64,000 nt of DNA from contig OX439036.1 in the NCBI GenBank assembly GCA_949317995.1, forward strand, positions 103,461,891-103,525,890, written 5' to 3'. Position 1 is the first letter of the stretch. Every line of letters begins with the position of its first letter. Under the pieces are notes generated by a model. The model ran no database searches and was not told the origin of the DNA. It worked only from the letters and a program-made list of their open reading frames with translations. Source of the DNA: Acholoe squamosa (lineage: Eukaryota; Annelida; Polychaeta; Phyllodocida; Polynoidae). Below, piece after piece: positions 21,542-33,853 of this stretch. Both the position numbers and the translations under genes were made by a program.

Positions 21542-24500
21542 AGTTAGTTAGTGTTTTACGGCACGTCAGCTACTGGTGATGGCTATTTGTGCCTAAAGGT
21601 TTTATGGAAGAAAGTTTCTACTGTTTAAATTTGACTGTAGTATCCCAGGTTCTTGACATATGCAAGTATTGTATTCGGTCTGCAGGTATCAAATAACTCT
21701 TTCAGTGTTGTACATTGATGGTATTGTGCCCTGATGGGGCACTGGCTACATTCCACAAGGAAATGTTCCACCGTCAGGTGTTTTTGACACCTGTTGCAAA
21801 GCGGTCTGGGTTCTCTCTTCATGAGGTGTGAATGCGTTAGTCTGGTGTGGCCTATTCTTAGTCTGTTCATGACAATTTCTTCTCTTCTGCTCTTGCATTT
21901 GGCTTTCTTGGTTGTGCCTATCTTGGGCTGTATTTTGTAGAGTTTATTGTGTCTTTCAGCGTCCCATAACTCTTGCCACTTTTGTTGGATGTATTTCCTG
22001 ATTTTCCGTTTGAGGTCCTCTGATGGCAGAGGCATATCTATTGGAACTTGATTTGTTGCATCCTTGGCAGCATCGTCTGCTAGGTCATTGCCATGGATTC
22101 CTTCATGGCCTGGTACCCAAGCATACGCTATCTTCTTTCCAGCTAGAGCAAGACTATTGTGTCGTTCCAACACTCTTTTCACGAGAGGGTGTGTCCACTT
22201 GCTATGCTGCATTGCTGACAGTGATGATTTGGAGTCAGATACAATCAGGTAGTTGTTGCCTTCTGATGTCTTAATGTGATCTTGTGCTAGGTATAATGCA
22301 TGTAGCTCTGCTGTGTAGATGGAGGCTTCGTCTGGCAGGCGTTCTTTGAAGGCATGAGGTCCTAGAACGGCTGCAGATGCTGTTTTGTCTGCCATATGTG
22401 ATCCGTCAGTGTAGATTGGTACGTGATCTCTGTAACTATCACGCAGTTCATTGAATGCTGCTTGATATGTGGTGCTAGATGTTACCCCTTTCTTAAGCGC
22501 GGTAAGGTCCATTCTGACCTCTGGTTTGTGATATGTCCATGGGGGCATTTCCGGGTACTCTACATTAAGTACATTATCCAGAGACATTCCCGCTTCTTCT
22601 AATAGGTGGGATACCCTCACCCGAAGGGGTGCAATGTATTGGTTCTTCTTTGCTTCATATTTTGCCTTGTGCTTGGGGTTTGTCAACAATGCTGCGGCTG
22701 GGTTGTTAGGATTTGTGGCAATCCGGATAGCATATTCAAGGGAGAGTTTCTCTCGTCTAAGGGCTAAGGGTAGTTCTCTAGCAGCGACTTGCAAACTCTT
22801 AATTCTGGATGTTCTGAATGCTCCCAAACAAAGGCGGAGTCCATGGCTCTGGATCCGCTCTGCCATTGCTAGGTATGTCGCCCAGGTTGATCCATAAACA
22901 CACAGACCATAGTCCAGTTGAGACTGGACCAGTGCTCTATATAGTTTGAGGAGTGTGTCCTGGTCTCCACCCCAGCATGGATGTGCCACTACTTTCAGTA
23001 GGTTGAAAGCTTTGTTACATTTATCCTTGAGGTACTTAATATGTTTATCAAAGATAAGTTTGCGATCTATGACTAGCCCAAGGAATTTGGTATTTTCCAC
23101 TACAGAAATACGTTTGTTGTTGATTTCAATATTTGGTTGTCTGTCTGTTGTAGTGCGGTAGTGGAAGTGCATAACTGATGTCTTGTCTAGAGAAAATCGG
23201 AAGCCATTTTGGTCTGCCCACTTCACTGTTTCATCTATGGCAAGTTGGAGGTGTCGTTCAATGGTTCTCAGGCTCTTGCCACGGAAACACATGAAGAAAT
23301 CATCAACATATAATGTTCGGCCTATCTCTGGCTTCAGTTCCAGTTTAGAGACGATGTTGTTGATCTTCAATAGAAATAGGGTCACTGAGAGAATGCCTCC
23401 CTGTGGAACTCCAGACTCCTGATTGAAGACATCAGAGTGGATGTTGTTTACTCTGATCCTGAAGCAACGGTTTGATAGGTATTGGTTGATGAAATCAGGG
23501 AGCCGACCTTTCAGGTCTGCATCTTTGAGGTCCTTAAGGATACCATATTGCCAGGTGGTATCATATGCCTTCTCAAGATCAAAGAAGACTGCTACCACTT
23601 GCTCCTTATTTATAAAGGCATCTCGTACATAGGTCTCGAGGGTAGTTAGGGCATCCTGTGTCGAGCGACCCTTTCTGAAGCCACATTGCTCTGTCTTAAG
23701 GATCTTTTTCTTTTCTAGGTACCAGACCAGTCTGGTGTTTACCATTCTTTCCAGGGTTTTGCAGATGCAGCTCGTTAGAGCTATGGGTCTATAGTTCTTT
23801 GGGTTTGACAAGTCTTTGCTTGGTTTTGGGAATGGAAGCACTATGGCCTCTCGCCAGTGTGGCGGAAAGGTACCTGTTTCCCAAATGTTATTCATGATAC
23901 CAAGCAAACACTGTTTGGAGGGTTCTGGTAGCTGTCGTAGGAACTCATAAGGGATGTTGTCTGGACCTGGGCAACTGTTGTTACTGCTCCCCAGGGCTGT
24001 CTTCAGCTCATCCATTGAGAACTTTAGGTTGTAGTCTTCATCTCTGTTGTTGCCAAAGTCAATGGGCGTTCTTTCTGCCTTCCTCCGGTGAGCATTGAAG
24101 CTCTGTGTGCCTGCATTTAGAGAAGATGTTTCTGCCAGTGTTGAACCGATGCTATCAGCAATTTCTTTGGTATCTGTTATTTTTCTCCTACCAATTTGCA
24201 AATGGTGCACATATGTTGTAGTGTCTTTGCCTTTCATCTTCCTGATCATCTTCCAGATCTTATACATTGGTGTATTGCTGTTAACCTTGGAGACATAGGC
24301 CATCCAGGTTTCCTTCATGGCCTGGCGAAAGGTTCTTCGGGCGTGTGCCTTAGCCCTTTTCCAGGCGATAAGACTGGGTATGATTAGGTTCTTTTTGTAA
24401 GTCCTTTCAGCTTCTAGTCGCATCTTGCGGGCTTCTCGACATTCATCATTAAACCAGGGTTTATCTTTGGTTTTAGATTTGTTGGGAGTTTTTGGAATGC

Positions 24501-24688
24501 TCTTTTCTGCTATTGTTTGGAGGGTGGCTGTAAAGGTAGCCATAGGGTCTTCCTTTTGGAGTAGCTTTTCGAGATTGAGTTCCTTTTTACTGAGTTCCTG
24601 GAATGTCTCCCAGTCTGCTTTATACAACTTCCATTTAGGTATTTTGTCAATGGGACCTTGATGGATGTGTTCTATGAGGATTGGGGAA
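21542..24688 (-). mobile_element. LINE L-B1, 5'-truncated, TTAG tail, in L-E
   Basis: The 3' tail (TTAG units on plus) and GGCAC/GTGCC hairpin are at the left end. TSD ATTGATGATGTT lies at 21530-21541 and 24689-24700, exactly interrupting the L-E catalytic region. The right end is cut within the endonuclease-RT linker. Confidence 0.92.
21625..24688 (-). CDS. L-B1 ORF2 fragment: RT and RNase H, open
   Basis: About 1,020 element-derived residues without a stop; the frame also runs a little into flanking L-E sequence at its start. The RT core has FFDLEKAYDTTW, GVPQGGILS and LYVDDFFM. RNase H has IYTDGSHMA, TAELHAL, VSDSKSSL and the closing HEGIHGNDLADDA. A Cys/His motif (CNRCQKHLTVEHFLVEC) precedes the end, as in I-type ORF2. 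The endonuclease is absent through 5' truncation. An intact frame over this length points to recent insertion. Confidence 0.9.
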
Positions 24689-24912
24689 ATTGATGATGTT
24701 GTTAAGGTCTTAAAAAAAAAAAAAAAATATGTTGTTAAGGTCTTAAAAAAATGCAAGATTAAACTGTATGCTGATGACATTGTGATTTATAGTTCTAACA
24801 AAGATGTAGACTTGGTTAATGAGAATTTGAATGAAGATGTAATTAACTTTAAGCGTTGGGTTATCGAAAACAGACTAACAGTAAATCCAACTAAAACAAA
24901 ATTTATGTGGTT

Positions 24913-25201
24913 TTGTTTGTTTGTTTGTTTAGTTTTACGTCCGGGGGCCATCAAAGAACTCAGACATTCAAGGTTTCTCAGACATTAAGTCCTTTCTTTT
25001 CTTTTTGGACAGGTATTCATATGCTGCTTGCCCGACACAGCAGTGACCGAATCTATGAATGACCGAATCTATGAGATGAATGACCGAATCTATGAGGAGG
25101 GTCGAGGGGGAAAACCGCTACGGGGCTTCATTCCCCTACTCTTTTCGAATGATAGCAAGTGTTCTTTTATTTGCCTGGTCCCATAGGCAGGGCCAGACAA
25201 A
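24913..25201 (-). mobile_element. S4 retroposon, 5'-truncated, in L-E
   Basis: GTTT tail, GTCCG hairpin arm, repeated GACCGAATCTATGA units, truncated at GGGCCAGACAAA compared with full copies such as 32624-33182. L-E resumes directly after it. Confidence 0.85.
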
Positions 25202-25379
25202 CTCCGGATTCTACTATAGACTTCAATGGCAGCACTCTGCAAACTGTCACCTTCTTTCCATATCTAGGTGTACATATTGACAGTAAACTTAGTTTTGATA
25301 AACAGATTAAAATTATTAAAAGAAATGTATGCAATAAACTATTTAGGTTTGCTAAGTTAAGAAAGTTTTTAACACAAGA

Positions 25380-25854
25380 GTGAGTGAGTGAGTAATAGAT
25401 GTTTAACGCCATTTCGACAGCTAAGGTCATATTCATGGCGAGAACTACATTACACAAATGAGTGAGTGAGTGAGTAATGGTTGTTTAACGCCAAGCCGAC
25501 AGCTAAGGTCATATTCATGGCGGAAAAAGTACATTAGACATCACGTCACAAAGGAATACATGTGCCTGTGCCCGTGCATATGGACACCAGACACATGTAA
25601 GAAAGAGGGGACAGGAAAGAGGAGATTCAAGGAACGAATATGTGCCAGTGCCCGCGCATATGGACACCACCCACACTCAGAGAGGATAGAAAAGCAAGAC
25701 ATAGACCCCTTTTAAGGATGGCCTGGGGCTGGGGAGGCCCGATTACACAAATTCAGAGGAATGTGTCAGTGCCCGCGCATATGTGCACCACACACATCCT
25801 GAGGGGATAGGAAAGAAGAGAAATAGACCCTTTTAAGTGGGCTAGGGAGGCCCG
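25380..25854 (-). mobile_element. S2 retroposon in L-E, containing a nested S3
   Basis: GAGT tail with CGCCAT/ATGGCG hairpin on the left, S1-type body and CCCTTTTAAGTGGGCTAGGG head on the right. The TTTTAAACACAAGA-type target is duplicated (left copy lacks one A) at 25366-25379 and 25855-25868. Confidence 0.88.
25460..25741 (-). mobile_element. S3 retroposon nested in S2
   Basis: GAGT tail, CGCCA/TGGCG hairpin, two GCCCG.GCATATGGACACCA cores, head CGGGCCTCCCCAGCCCC on minus. TSD ATTACACAAAT lies at 25449-25459 and 25742-25752. Confidence 0.92.
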
Positions 25855-25950
25855 TTTTAAACACAAGAGCAAAGTGTAAAGATATACTGTTGTACAATCA
25901 GACCAATTATAGAATATTGTTCATTTATAAGTACTAGTTGTAATGATTTT

Positions 25951-28163
25951 TGTTTGTTTGTTTGTTTGTTTAGTTTTACGTCCGGGGGCCATCGAGGAAC
26001 TCAGACATTCAAGAATTTTAAACTATTCAATAGTAATGGTAGGCTGCAGGCCTACCTCGGGTTTGCGCATATGAGTGGGTGGGTGTGTGTGCGCGCGTGC
26101 ATATATTTATGAGTCTGCTTGTAGCAGTGGGACACGGTGGGACACGATAGCGGTGAAATACCACTCGTGGCTCAAGGCCCCTCTTTATCGTGCTGCCTCA
26201 CGCAGGTAACATGTCGCAAACTGTAGACACATCACCCGGTCGGTCACATTATCCTGACACCGACGGACCAGCCATTTTTCGATTTTTTTTTTTTTTTTTT
26301 TGAATTATATGTATATATGATCTATATGTACTTATATAAGTTTGATTCTTTGAGGAAGTTCAGGAGTTCTTTTGTTTCTATTGTGTTGAAGACAGCTTTC
26401 AGTGTTGTTGCATTTTTAAGATATTTTCTTCTGTTGCTTGCAGTCCTTCGACAGTTGAGCAAGATATGCTTAACTGTGAGTTCAGTCTTGCATTCTTGGC
26501 ACATTGGTTGGGCTTCACGTTTCAGATGGTGTTCGTGTGTAAGCCTTGTGTGGCCAATTCGTAGACGTGTTAGTTTCACTTCGTCTGATCTGGATAGTTT
26601 TCTTTTTTCACCCTTTCCTTTCAGTTGAGGCTGAATGGAGTGTAGCTTGTTCTCATGCTGCTTCTTCCAGTCAGCTTGCCATTTCAGTTTCACATATTTC
26701 TTGATGGTTGATGTCAGGTCCGTGTGTGGGATTGGCACTTCTCGAGGTGTCAGTTTCAGTGCTGACTTTGTCGCTTCATCTGCTGCCTCGTTTCCGTCTA
26801 TGCCAATATGGCTCGGCAGCCAGCAGAAAACCACATCTTTCTTTGCTTTCTCAAGGTTGTTGGTTTTGTCCCTGATATCTTGTATCAAAGGATTGTTTGG
26901 TTCATATTGGTTCATTGCTTCAAGGCATGACTTGGAGTCTGACAGAGTAATGAATTTCTGGTGAGTTGATATCTTGGCATATTCTAGAGCATGTAGCAAG
27001 GCGCTAGCCTCTGCCGTGAAAATGCTGGCTTTAGGATGGAGGCCTCTTTTCAGGTTGCCATATGGCGTGTGTACTCCATAGCCTACTTTGTCACCCTCCT
27101 TAGAACCATCTGTGAACACCGCCAGGTGTTCACTATGGTCTTTTTCTATCCCATGGAGTTGATCTTTAAAGGTCACTGAGTCTGTTTCTGCCTTTTTGTT
27201 TTTGCACAGGGTGAAGATGATCTTTGGTTTCATTTGTAGCCATGGGGGATTATCGGGTGGTTTTATCTCCCTGGTTTTGATCACATCTAATTTTGCTGCT
27301 TTCATAGGTCTTTTCACTCTGTACGAGTATGGTTGGGTCATGTTCGTTAGTTAGTTAGTTAGTGTTTAACGGCACGTCAGCTACTGGTGATGGCTATTTG
27401 TGCCTAAAGGTTTTATGGAAGAAAGTTTCTACTGTTTAAATTTGACTGTAGTATCCCAGGTTCTTGACATATGCAAGTATTGTATCCGGTCTGCAGGTAT
27501 CAAATAACTCTTTCAGTGTTGTACATTGATGGTATTGTGCCCTGATGGGGCACTGGCTACATTCCACAAGGAAATGTTCCACCGTCAGGTGTTTTTGACA
27601 CCTGTTGCAAAGCGGTCTGGGTTCTCTCTTCATCAGGTGTGAATGCGTTAGTCTGGTGTGGCCTATTCTTAGTCTGTTCATGACAATTTCTTCTCTTCTG
27701 CTCTTGCATTTGGCTTTCTTGGTTGTGCCTATCTTGGGCTGTATTTTGTAGAGTTTATTGTGTCTTTCAGCGTCCCATGACTCTTGCCACTTTTGGTGGA
27801 TGTATTTCCTGATTTTCCGTTTGAGGTCCTCTGATGGTAGAGGCATATCTATTGGAACTTGATTTGTTGCATCCTTGGCAGCAACGTCTGCTAGGTCATT
27901 GCCATGGATTCCTTCATGGCCTGGTTTTTTCCTGTACACTGAATTGTTTTCGGTGAACAGTGTCTCATATGTTGGGTTTCTTTTATTTGATCTTACTTTA
28001 ACTGCGTACTGCATAGACAGCATTTCTCGCCTAAGCTCAAGGGGGGCGATGTTTGCCTCCACCTCTAGACTTTTTCCTGGAGATGTACGGAATGCCCCCA
28101 GGCATAATCTCAGTCCCTGGTTCTGGATAGGCTTCAACCTGTCCAAGTAGCTGGGGCAAGCTG
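25951..28163 (-). mobile_element. LINE L-C1, 5'-truncated, in L-E, interrupted by L-B2
   Basis: GTTT tail and TTTTACGTCCGGGGGCCATC 3' end, ~330 bp 3' UTR, a poly-T stretch near 26282, then the RNase H end of ORF2 on minus (27341-26322: FTDGSKEGD, TAEASAL, SDSKSCL, H.GIDGNEAADEA). The frame resumes at 27924-28163 after L-B2. It matches L-C2 closely. Confidence 0.9.
27347..27923 (-). mobile_element. LINE L-B2, 5'-truncated, in L-C1
   Basis: A 577-bp copy of the L-B 3' end (TTAG tail, hairpin, RNase H C-terminal ~160 residues). Compared with L-C2 the flanks join TGTTCG to GTTTTTTCC, so no target duplication is visible. Confidence 0.88.
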
Positions 28164-28439
28164 TCTTGCGGCATTACAATGACTGCAAAATAGAGCTCTT
28201 AGAGTTTGTCTGAAATGCAATGTTAGACGGTATAGTGTGAAGGAGTTGCATGAAATTTGTAAGGTTCCAGTGTTAGAGAAAAGATTTGACATGCTATTAT
28301 TATGCTTAATGTATAAGAAATCAAAGACTGTGTTAAATAGACCACAATCTTATAATACAAGGTCTCAAAAGAAGATTGTTTTTGAACTACCTAGGGTTAT
28401 TACTAGACTCTATAAAAGATCGCCATGGTACAGAGGAGT

Positions 28440-29038
28440 TTGGTTTGGTTTTGTTTGGTTGATTTTACGTCCACTAATAGTACTTAAAAGTTAGCAGACA
28501 TTTCTGTGGTTCGCGGACAACAAGTCCTTTCTTTTCTTTTTGGACAGGTTTTTAAAAGCTGCTTGTCCAAACAGCTAGACAGGTATTTATATGCTGCTTG
28601 CCCGACACAGCAGTGACCGAATCTATGAATGATCGAATCTATGAGATGAATGACCGCATCTATGAGGAGGGGTGAGGGGGAAAACCGCTACCGGGGCTTC
28701 ATTCCCCTACTCTTTTCGAAGGATAGCAAGTGTTCTTTTATTTGCCTGGTCCCATAGACAGGGCTAGACAAACCACGGCCTTTGATCACTCAGACGTGGT
28801 TCACTGAGGGGGAATCCCATGGCAAAAGGCAAGCATGTACGCCCGGGCCCGCGCATATGGACACCAGCTGCTCACATGCTCACCCCAAGACACAAGAAAC
28901 CCCAAGTTTGTCGCCTTTTACGAATCTGGTATGCCCACTGGTAGAATGGAAGGAGGAAAATTCCTCCTTCGTGGACTCCCAATGAAGTTATTCTGCTCCT
29001 CCATGCCCTCACATGAAGGTCCCCACTCCACAGGGGGA
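28440..29038 (-). mobile_element. S5 retroposon in L-E, TSD 12 bp
   Basis: GGTTT tail, TTTTACGTCCACTAATAG 3' end, otherwise S4-like body to CCACTCCACAGGG. TSD GTACAGAGGAGT lies at 28428-28439 and 29039-29050. Confidence 0.9.
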
Positions 29039-29126
29039 GTACAGAGGAGTGGCTCTCTGGAATACTCTACCTGAGGAGATTCAGAAGGCTACAACAAAGG
29101 TAAAATTCAAAGAGGGTGTGATATAA

Positions 29127-30162
29127 GGTTGAACCTGAAATTGGGTTATAAATGATAATGAGAAGCAGGTGTGGAAACTGCGCCGCTTCATATTCATATC
29201 CTTTTTCATGTTTACATCCATATTGATATTGCTGATGTTCCCATATGCATATAACAGCATATACTACCAACTATAATTATCACTTATTTGAACTAAAGAC
29301 AAGGTGTATTTAGCTGTAATCATGATGTACTGAAATAATGTGTAGACACACAAATCTCTATGTATGACATATTATTTACTATCTCTTTTTGCTTTTAATT
29401 TGTTTGTCTGTACTTTCTATGTTAATAACCTATTGAGTCAGGGATGCCACTCACTGATCCCCCAAAATTCGGAAATCCTCCTAATTTTCTCAATTTACAA
29501 TAGGAAATACATATAGGAATGAAAATAAAGAATTCGGAATTCCTAAAAAGTTAGGAAAAGTGGCATCTCTGTTGAGTGAATATTGCCAGTCCCTATTTTT
29601 CCATCTGCTGATTGTGTTCATATTGACATTTGTCAAGATCCATGAAGTTATTGTACTGTTTCATTTGTGACTTTCCTTTGAAAAATCAATAAAACTTGGT
29701 CTGCTCTATAGCATTATTTAAATGAACATAGCAGTTCATTAATGCAATGAGCAAGTCCAAAAAAAATAAAAAAATAATTATAATACATAGAATAGTCCCT
29801 TGACAACAATAAAAGCTCATCATTCCTATGATGGGAAGATGCTTTGTTTTATATGGGCCCCTGACAATATTAATTGCCATGGAATTTTGAAGAAAAATTG
29901 AGTTAACTTTGAAAAAAGTACATATTTTTATCTAGCCTCTTTTGGTTTATCTGTTCCTGGCAGTCAAGCTTATTTTAATGGGGTGGGGACCAGCGACGAA
30001 CTAATGCCTCTTTATATATAGGGTAAATACTACTGCTTGTAAACTGTCATCGAAAGCGGCTGGTGCCTATGCGTCTGACAATAAAGTTTCAACTGGAACC
30101 TGATTTAGTTGTTCTTTGTTGTCTATCGAAAGATTTGATTAGCATCAAGGGGTAGAACACTA
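29127..30162 (+). other. Probable L-E 3' UTR and non-coding flank
   Basis: Nothing coding was recognised. A/T-rich, with an AATAAA near 29687 and poly-A-like tracts near 29758. The 3' limit of L-E could not be fixed. Confidence 0.4.
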
Positions 30163-30272
30163 CACAAGTGTAGTCAGTGGGTGTAGGTGAGTGGCAGGGT
30201 CTTACAAGTGTAGTTAGAGGGTGTAAGTGAGTGGCAGGGCTCATACAAGTGTAGACAGTGGGTGTATGTGTG
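30163..30272. repeat. 41-bp tandem repeat, ~2.7 copies
   Basis: ACAAGTGTAG recurs at 30163, 30204 and 30245, each followed by a GGGTGTA.GTGAGTGGCAGGG-like stretch. Confidence 0.8.
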
Positions 30273-30362
30273 TGGAGGTCAGAATCTTTTCAACCCCTCT
30301 TATGGGGGGGGGGTCAATTTCTTTTTTATGAATTTCCATCTTATTTTCAATATATTTTCAGA

Positions 30363-33300
30363 ATGCCGAAGCCAAGGAGTGAGATAACCAACTTTATATC
30401 CAAGCATCTCCAACCTCTGTGGGAGGAAATGGTTAAAACTGATGAAGACCTTCCCAACAAAGGTAGAGGCAAGGGGGTCATCTTACCTCTACACCACCAA
30501 CTTTATCGAATGCTCCGCGACAACTTCCACAACACAGAAGGGTTCAACTTTTACCCACTTTTTCAAGAAGATGAGCAGAAGAAAAATATGGTATCCTGTC
30601 AACTTTACCACAAGATCGCTGATCTTCTTAGAAGGTACATTTATCTCCCTTCACTCTTCTCAAAGCCACAATACATATATCTCTCTCCTGTCCCTCAAAA
30701 TAGTAGCCGGGCATGCCAATCTTGAAAGTATTAAATATTTTAAAGGCCATGGCTTTTAGCATTGGCTGTGTTCATACGTGTGAAAAGTAAATAAAATCTG
30801 AGCTTACTGAATGTGTCTACATTCCTTGCAACAATTGTTTACCAATTTTATCAATCGGTCTCATAGACCATTGGTCAGTTTCCTCATGTCTTGATTGTGT
30901 TTATCAACCTTTCTAAATTTTTCTACTCATCCGGCATGAAAACAATCTATATCAGCTTCAACCACATCACAGCTGCATTTTACTTCTAGCACTATGAATA
31001 AAATACACATTCACCCATCTATTTTGTCTACCAAATCTAAATACTGAACATCATATATTTTGATTATATAATTTGTTTGACAGAGAACCTTGGGGAGTCA
31101 AGATATTTCAGGATGCCTCATCATTCAAGAGTAAGAATACTTATAATCACCTTCTTTAGACTTCCAAATTGTTTACTTCACTTAATTTTTTTATTTCTCT
31201 TCTAATTCATATAGATATGGATCGGAATACAATTTATCATTTCACCTCTGACAAAAGGCAATGCCCGTACCTCTCTGTATAAAATTTACCGGATGTTATC
31301 ATTTGCCTTATAGTATAGAAATGTACTGTAGGCTGAAAAAATTGGCCATTCATTTACTGGTAATATTCTTCACAGCAATTTTTGTCCCCTGTATGATGGG
31401 TTTTATAGTATAACATTTATCATTATCTTACCATTGAAACATTTACGAAATGTCAAAATAAAAACTACCCTTTTCCGTAAACAGCCTAACATAATGTTTT
31501 CCAATTATAATGCATCATTTTATAATTCTTAGTGAGTGAGTGAGTGAGTAATAGATGTTTAACGCCATTTCGACAGCGAAGGTCATATTCATGGCGAGAA
31601 CGACATTACACAATTTCACAAGGGAATGTGTCAGTGCCTGCGCATATGTGCACCACACACATCCTGAGGGGATAGGAAAGAGGAGATACAGACCCTTTTA
31701 AGTGGGCTAGGGAAGCCCGTATAATTCTTATCCTTTACTTCCAGTAGATGACTTTGCACATGAGACGCCAGTGATGGCCAAAATTTTGAACATTCAGATG
31801 ATGTTGCACACACCTCTTCCTCCCCACAAGCAGGGCAAACTCCTCCAACATCTAGACAGTGCTCTTTCTATTCTTCAAGGTATCTGTCTGCACAGTTCAA
31901 TCACACTGTCATTCCCTGTTCAAGAAGTCAGCCATTGTCGTTTATCTCCACTTTCATCACTAACATATCTATCCTAACAATTTCCAATATGAACAACTGG
32001 TAACTGTACAAATCAGTGTTCCTTTTGCCTGCATAGAATCTTAATGGCCAAAGTTGAGCCCTTGGTTGCCAGTTTAGCATGTAATCCTCTCACCATTCTA
32101 ATGGTGGAAAAATTTGTTAGATCGCAAAGATGGCTTTGTCTTGTGACTTTGTTTTATATTTAAATATTTTTAACTTTACTGGGTCATCATTTTCCTTTCG
32201 TACACTCAATCTACTCATCGCTGTGAGTGTGCCTTGGAAAGGTGTTTCTGTAATCTGTAGAATAAAGCAAATTATATAGATTTTTTAGGTTATGATCTTT
32301 CTTCTTTCTTCAAAAGCAGAGCTTATACCATCTTTAGAAAGTACTTACAGTATTAAACTGATCTTCAATTACTTTTTTGAAACTCATCTATTTTTCAAAC
32401 CAAAATAGAAAAAAAATATGTATTTCTATACAAAAGTATTATTTTGCCAGCTCTCAAATTGGACCATTATTAAGCCCTGCTCTATGTTATTGAAATTAAT
32501 GTATTACTTCTTGATTTGGCCAAAACACAAAATGACTCTCCAGAATACATTTCAATATCTTTTGTTCAGCGGCACATACTAGTCAAGAAACAACACGAAA
32601 GATGACGAAACTTTCCAGGAAGATTTTTGTTTGTTTGTTTGTTTAGTTTTACGTCCGGGGGCCATAAAGGAACTCAGACATTCAAGGTTTCTCGGACATT
32701 AAGTCCTTTCTTTTCTGTTTGGACAGGTATTTATATGCTGCTTGCCCGACACAGCAGTGACCGAATCTATGAATGATCGAATCTATGAGATGAATGACCG
32801 CATCTATGAGGAGGGGTGAGGGGGAAAACCGCTACCGGGGCTTCATTCCCCTACTCTTTTCGAAGGATAGCAAGTGTTCTTTTATTTGCCTGGTCCCATA
32901 GACAGGGCCAGACAAACCACGGCCTTTGATCACTCAGACGTGGTTCACTGAGGGAGAATCCCATGGCAAAAGGCAAGCATGTACGCCTGGGCCCGCGCAT
33001 ATGGACACCAGCTGCCCACATGCTCACCCCAAGACACAAGAAACCCCAAGTTTGTCGCCTTTTACGAATCTGGTATGCCCACTGGTAGAATGGAAGGAGG
33101 AAAATTCCTCCTTCGTGGACTCCCAATGAAGTTATTCTGCTCCTCCATGCCCTCACATGAAGGTCCCCACTCCACAGGGGGATTCCAGGAAGAAGCGTCT
33201 TCCCGCTCCTCCTGTGAATGATATTGGTAGATATCTGATTTTTTTATCCTTCTCTACTTTCCTACTGAAATGCTCTCCCATAAGCTCTCTCACACATTGC

Positions 33301-33513
33301 TTTTTTCAACAGTTCATAATCTCTCTTCAACTATAACTGTCATTTTATCCCTGCAGTAAAATTTAAATCTTTTTAAACTTGTAAATGCCAACTGTTAACT
33401 ATAATTCCTTTCCACACTTCAATGCAGGGTCTGAAATAGGTGGTAGAAGCCCCGTAAAGGTGCGCACAAGAGGCCAGGCTGCAAGACTGGAGGACATATA
33501 CTGCCTCAATTAA
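30363..33513 (+). CDS. Unknown 208-residue protein gene, five exons, exon 4 split by S4
   Basis: Exons: 30362-30634 (ATG 30363), 31084-31130, 31745-31879, 32570-32623 plus 33194-33226, and 33428-33513 (TAA 33511-33513). All have AG acceptors and GT donors and the phases agree. Without the S4 element and one TSD copy the coding length is 627 bp. The protein starts MPKPRSEITNFISKHLQPLW, is Leu/His-rich in the middle (PLHHQLYRMLRD) and ends basic, then RGQAARLEDIYCLN. No domain was recognised. Exon 3 is preceded by an S2 copy in intron 2. The S4 insertion would break the frame unless spliced out. Apart from it there is no lesion, so the insertion may be recent or allelic. Confidence 0.65.
31532..31719 (-). 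mobile_element. S2 retroposon in an intron, TSD 11 bp
   Basis: GAGT tail, CGCCAT/ATGGCG hairpin, S1/S2 body and head. TSD TATAATTCTTA lies at 31521-31531 and 31720-31730. It is the only clearly intronic short element in the window. Confidence 0.93.
32624..33182 (-). mobile_element. Full-length S4 retroposon in a coding exon, TSD 11 bp
   Basis: GTTT tail, GTCCG/CGGAC hairpin at the left, GGCCCGCGCATATGGACACC core at about 32991-33010, and end CCACTCCACAGGG. TSD TTCCAGGAAGA lies at 32613-32623 and 33183-33193. It interrupts exon 4 of the 208-residue protein gene. Confidence 0.93.
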
Positions 33514-33853
33514 AGGAGATGTGGACACTCTGAGTGTATACCGGGCCATTTTTCTCTTCAAAATAAACAGCCTTTGTGGTTTTTGATATAATTCCTGTGT
33601 TTGTTTTTGCTTAACAATATCCTATTCACTTAATATGTTAGGCAAGCTATCCGACTCCTTCTCTTGAAACAGTAGCCGAGCTTGCCAATCTCAGAGATGT
33701 CAGTTGGGTATGGGCTCAACCTCTGAAATTTTTGGGTGTTAGCAAAGCACCCATTTCCCTCAATTTATTATACTGAAAGCACCCATCTCATCTTCATTGC
33801 AACCTGTTCCCCTCATTAAAAACCTTTAAAACCATCTCTAGATTGGTTGGTGA

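Larger units (their letters stand above)
20035..29126 (+). mobile_element. LINE L-E (Jockey/CR1-group RT), plus strand, shredded by later insertions
   Basis: One element read in six pieces: 20035-21541, 24701-24912, 25202-25379, 25869-25950, 28164-28439 and 29051-29126. Its protein runs across the gaps (YIDDV then VKVLKK..YADDIVIYS; FMWF then TPDSTIDFNGS; FLTQE then QSVKIYCCTIRPI; RSPWYRGV then ALWNTLPEEIQ). It is the only LINE here on the plus strand and the substrate of all neighbouring insertions, so it is the oldest layer. The 5' part is missing at 20035. The 3' UTR probably follows 29126; an AATAAA lies near 29687. Confidence 0.85.
20060..29126 (+). pseudogene. L-E ORF2 (endonuclease end, RT, C-terminal region)
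   Basis: The first piece is 495 residues, open: an endonuclease end motif (SALISDHLPVFG), a linker, then RT fingers and palm (NWRPISILPMPSKI, FIDFTKAFDSV, GVPQGSVLGPLLFVLYIDDV). Later pieces give YADDIVIY (the catalytic YADD), the LGVHIDSKLSFDKQI motif, IRPIIEYCSF, and LQNRALRVCLKC, ending KVKFKEGVI with TAA at 29124-29126. No RNase H is present, unlike L-A, L-B and L-C. A TGA sits just before LQNRALR. Confidence 0.8.
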
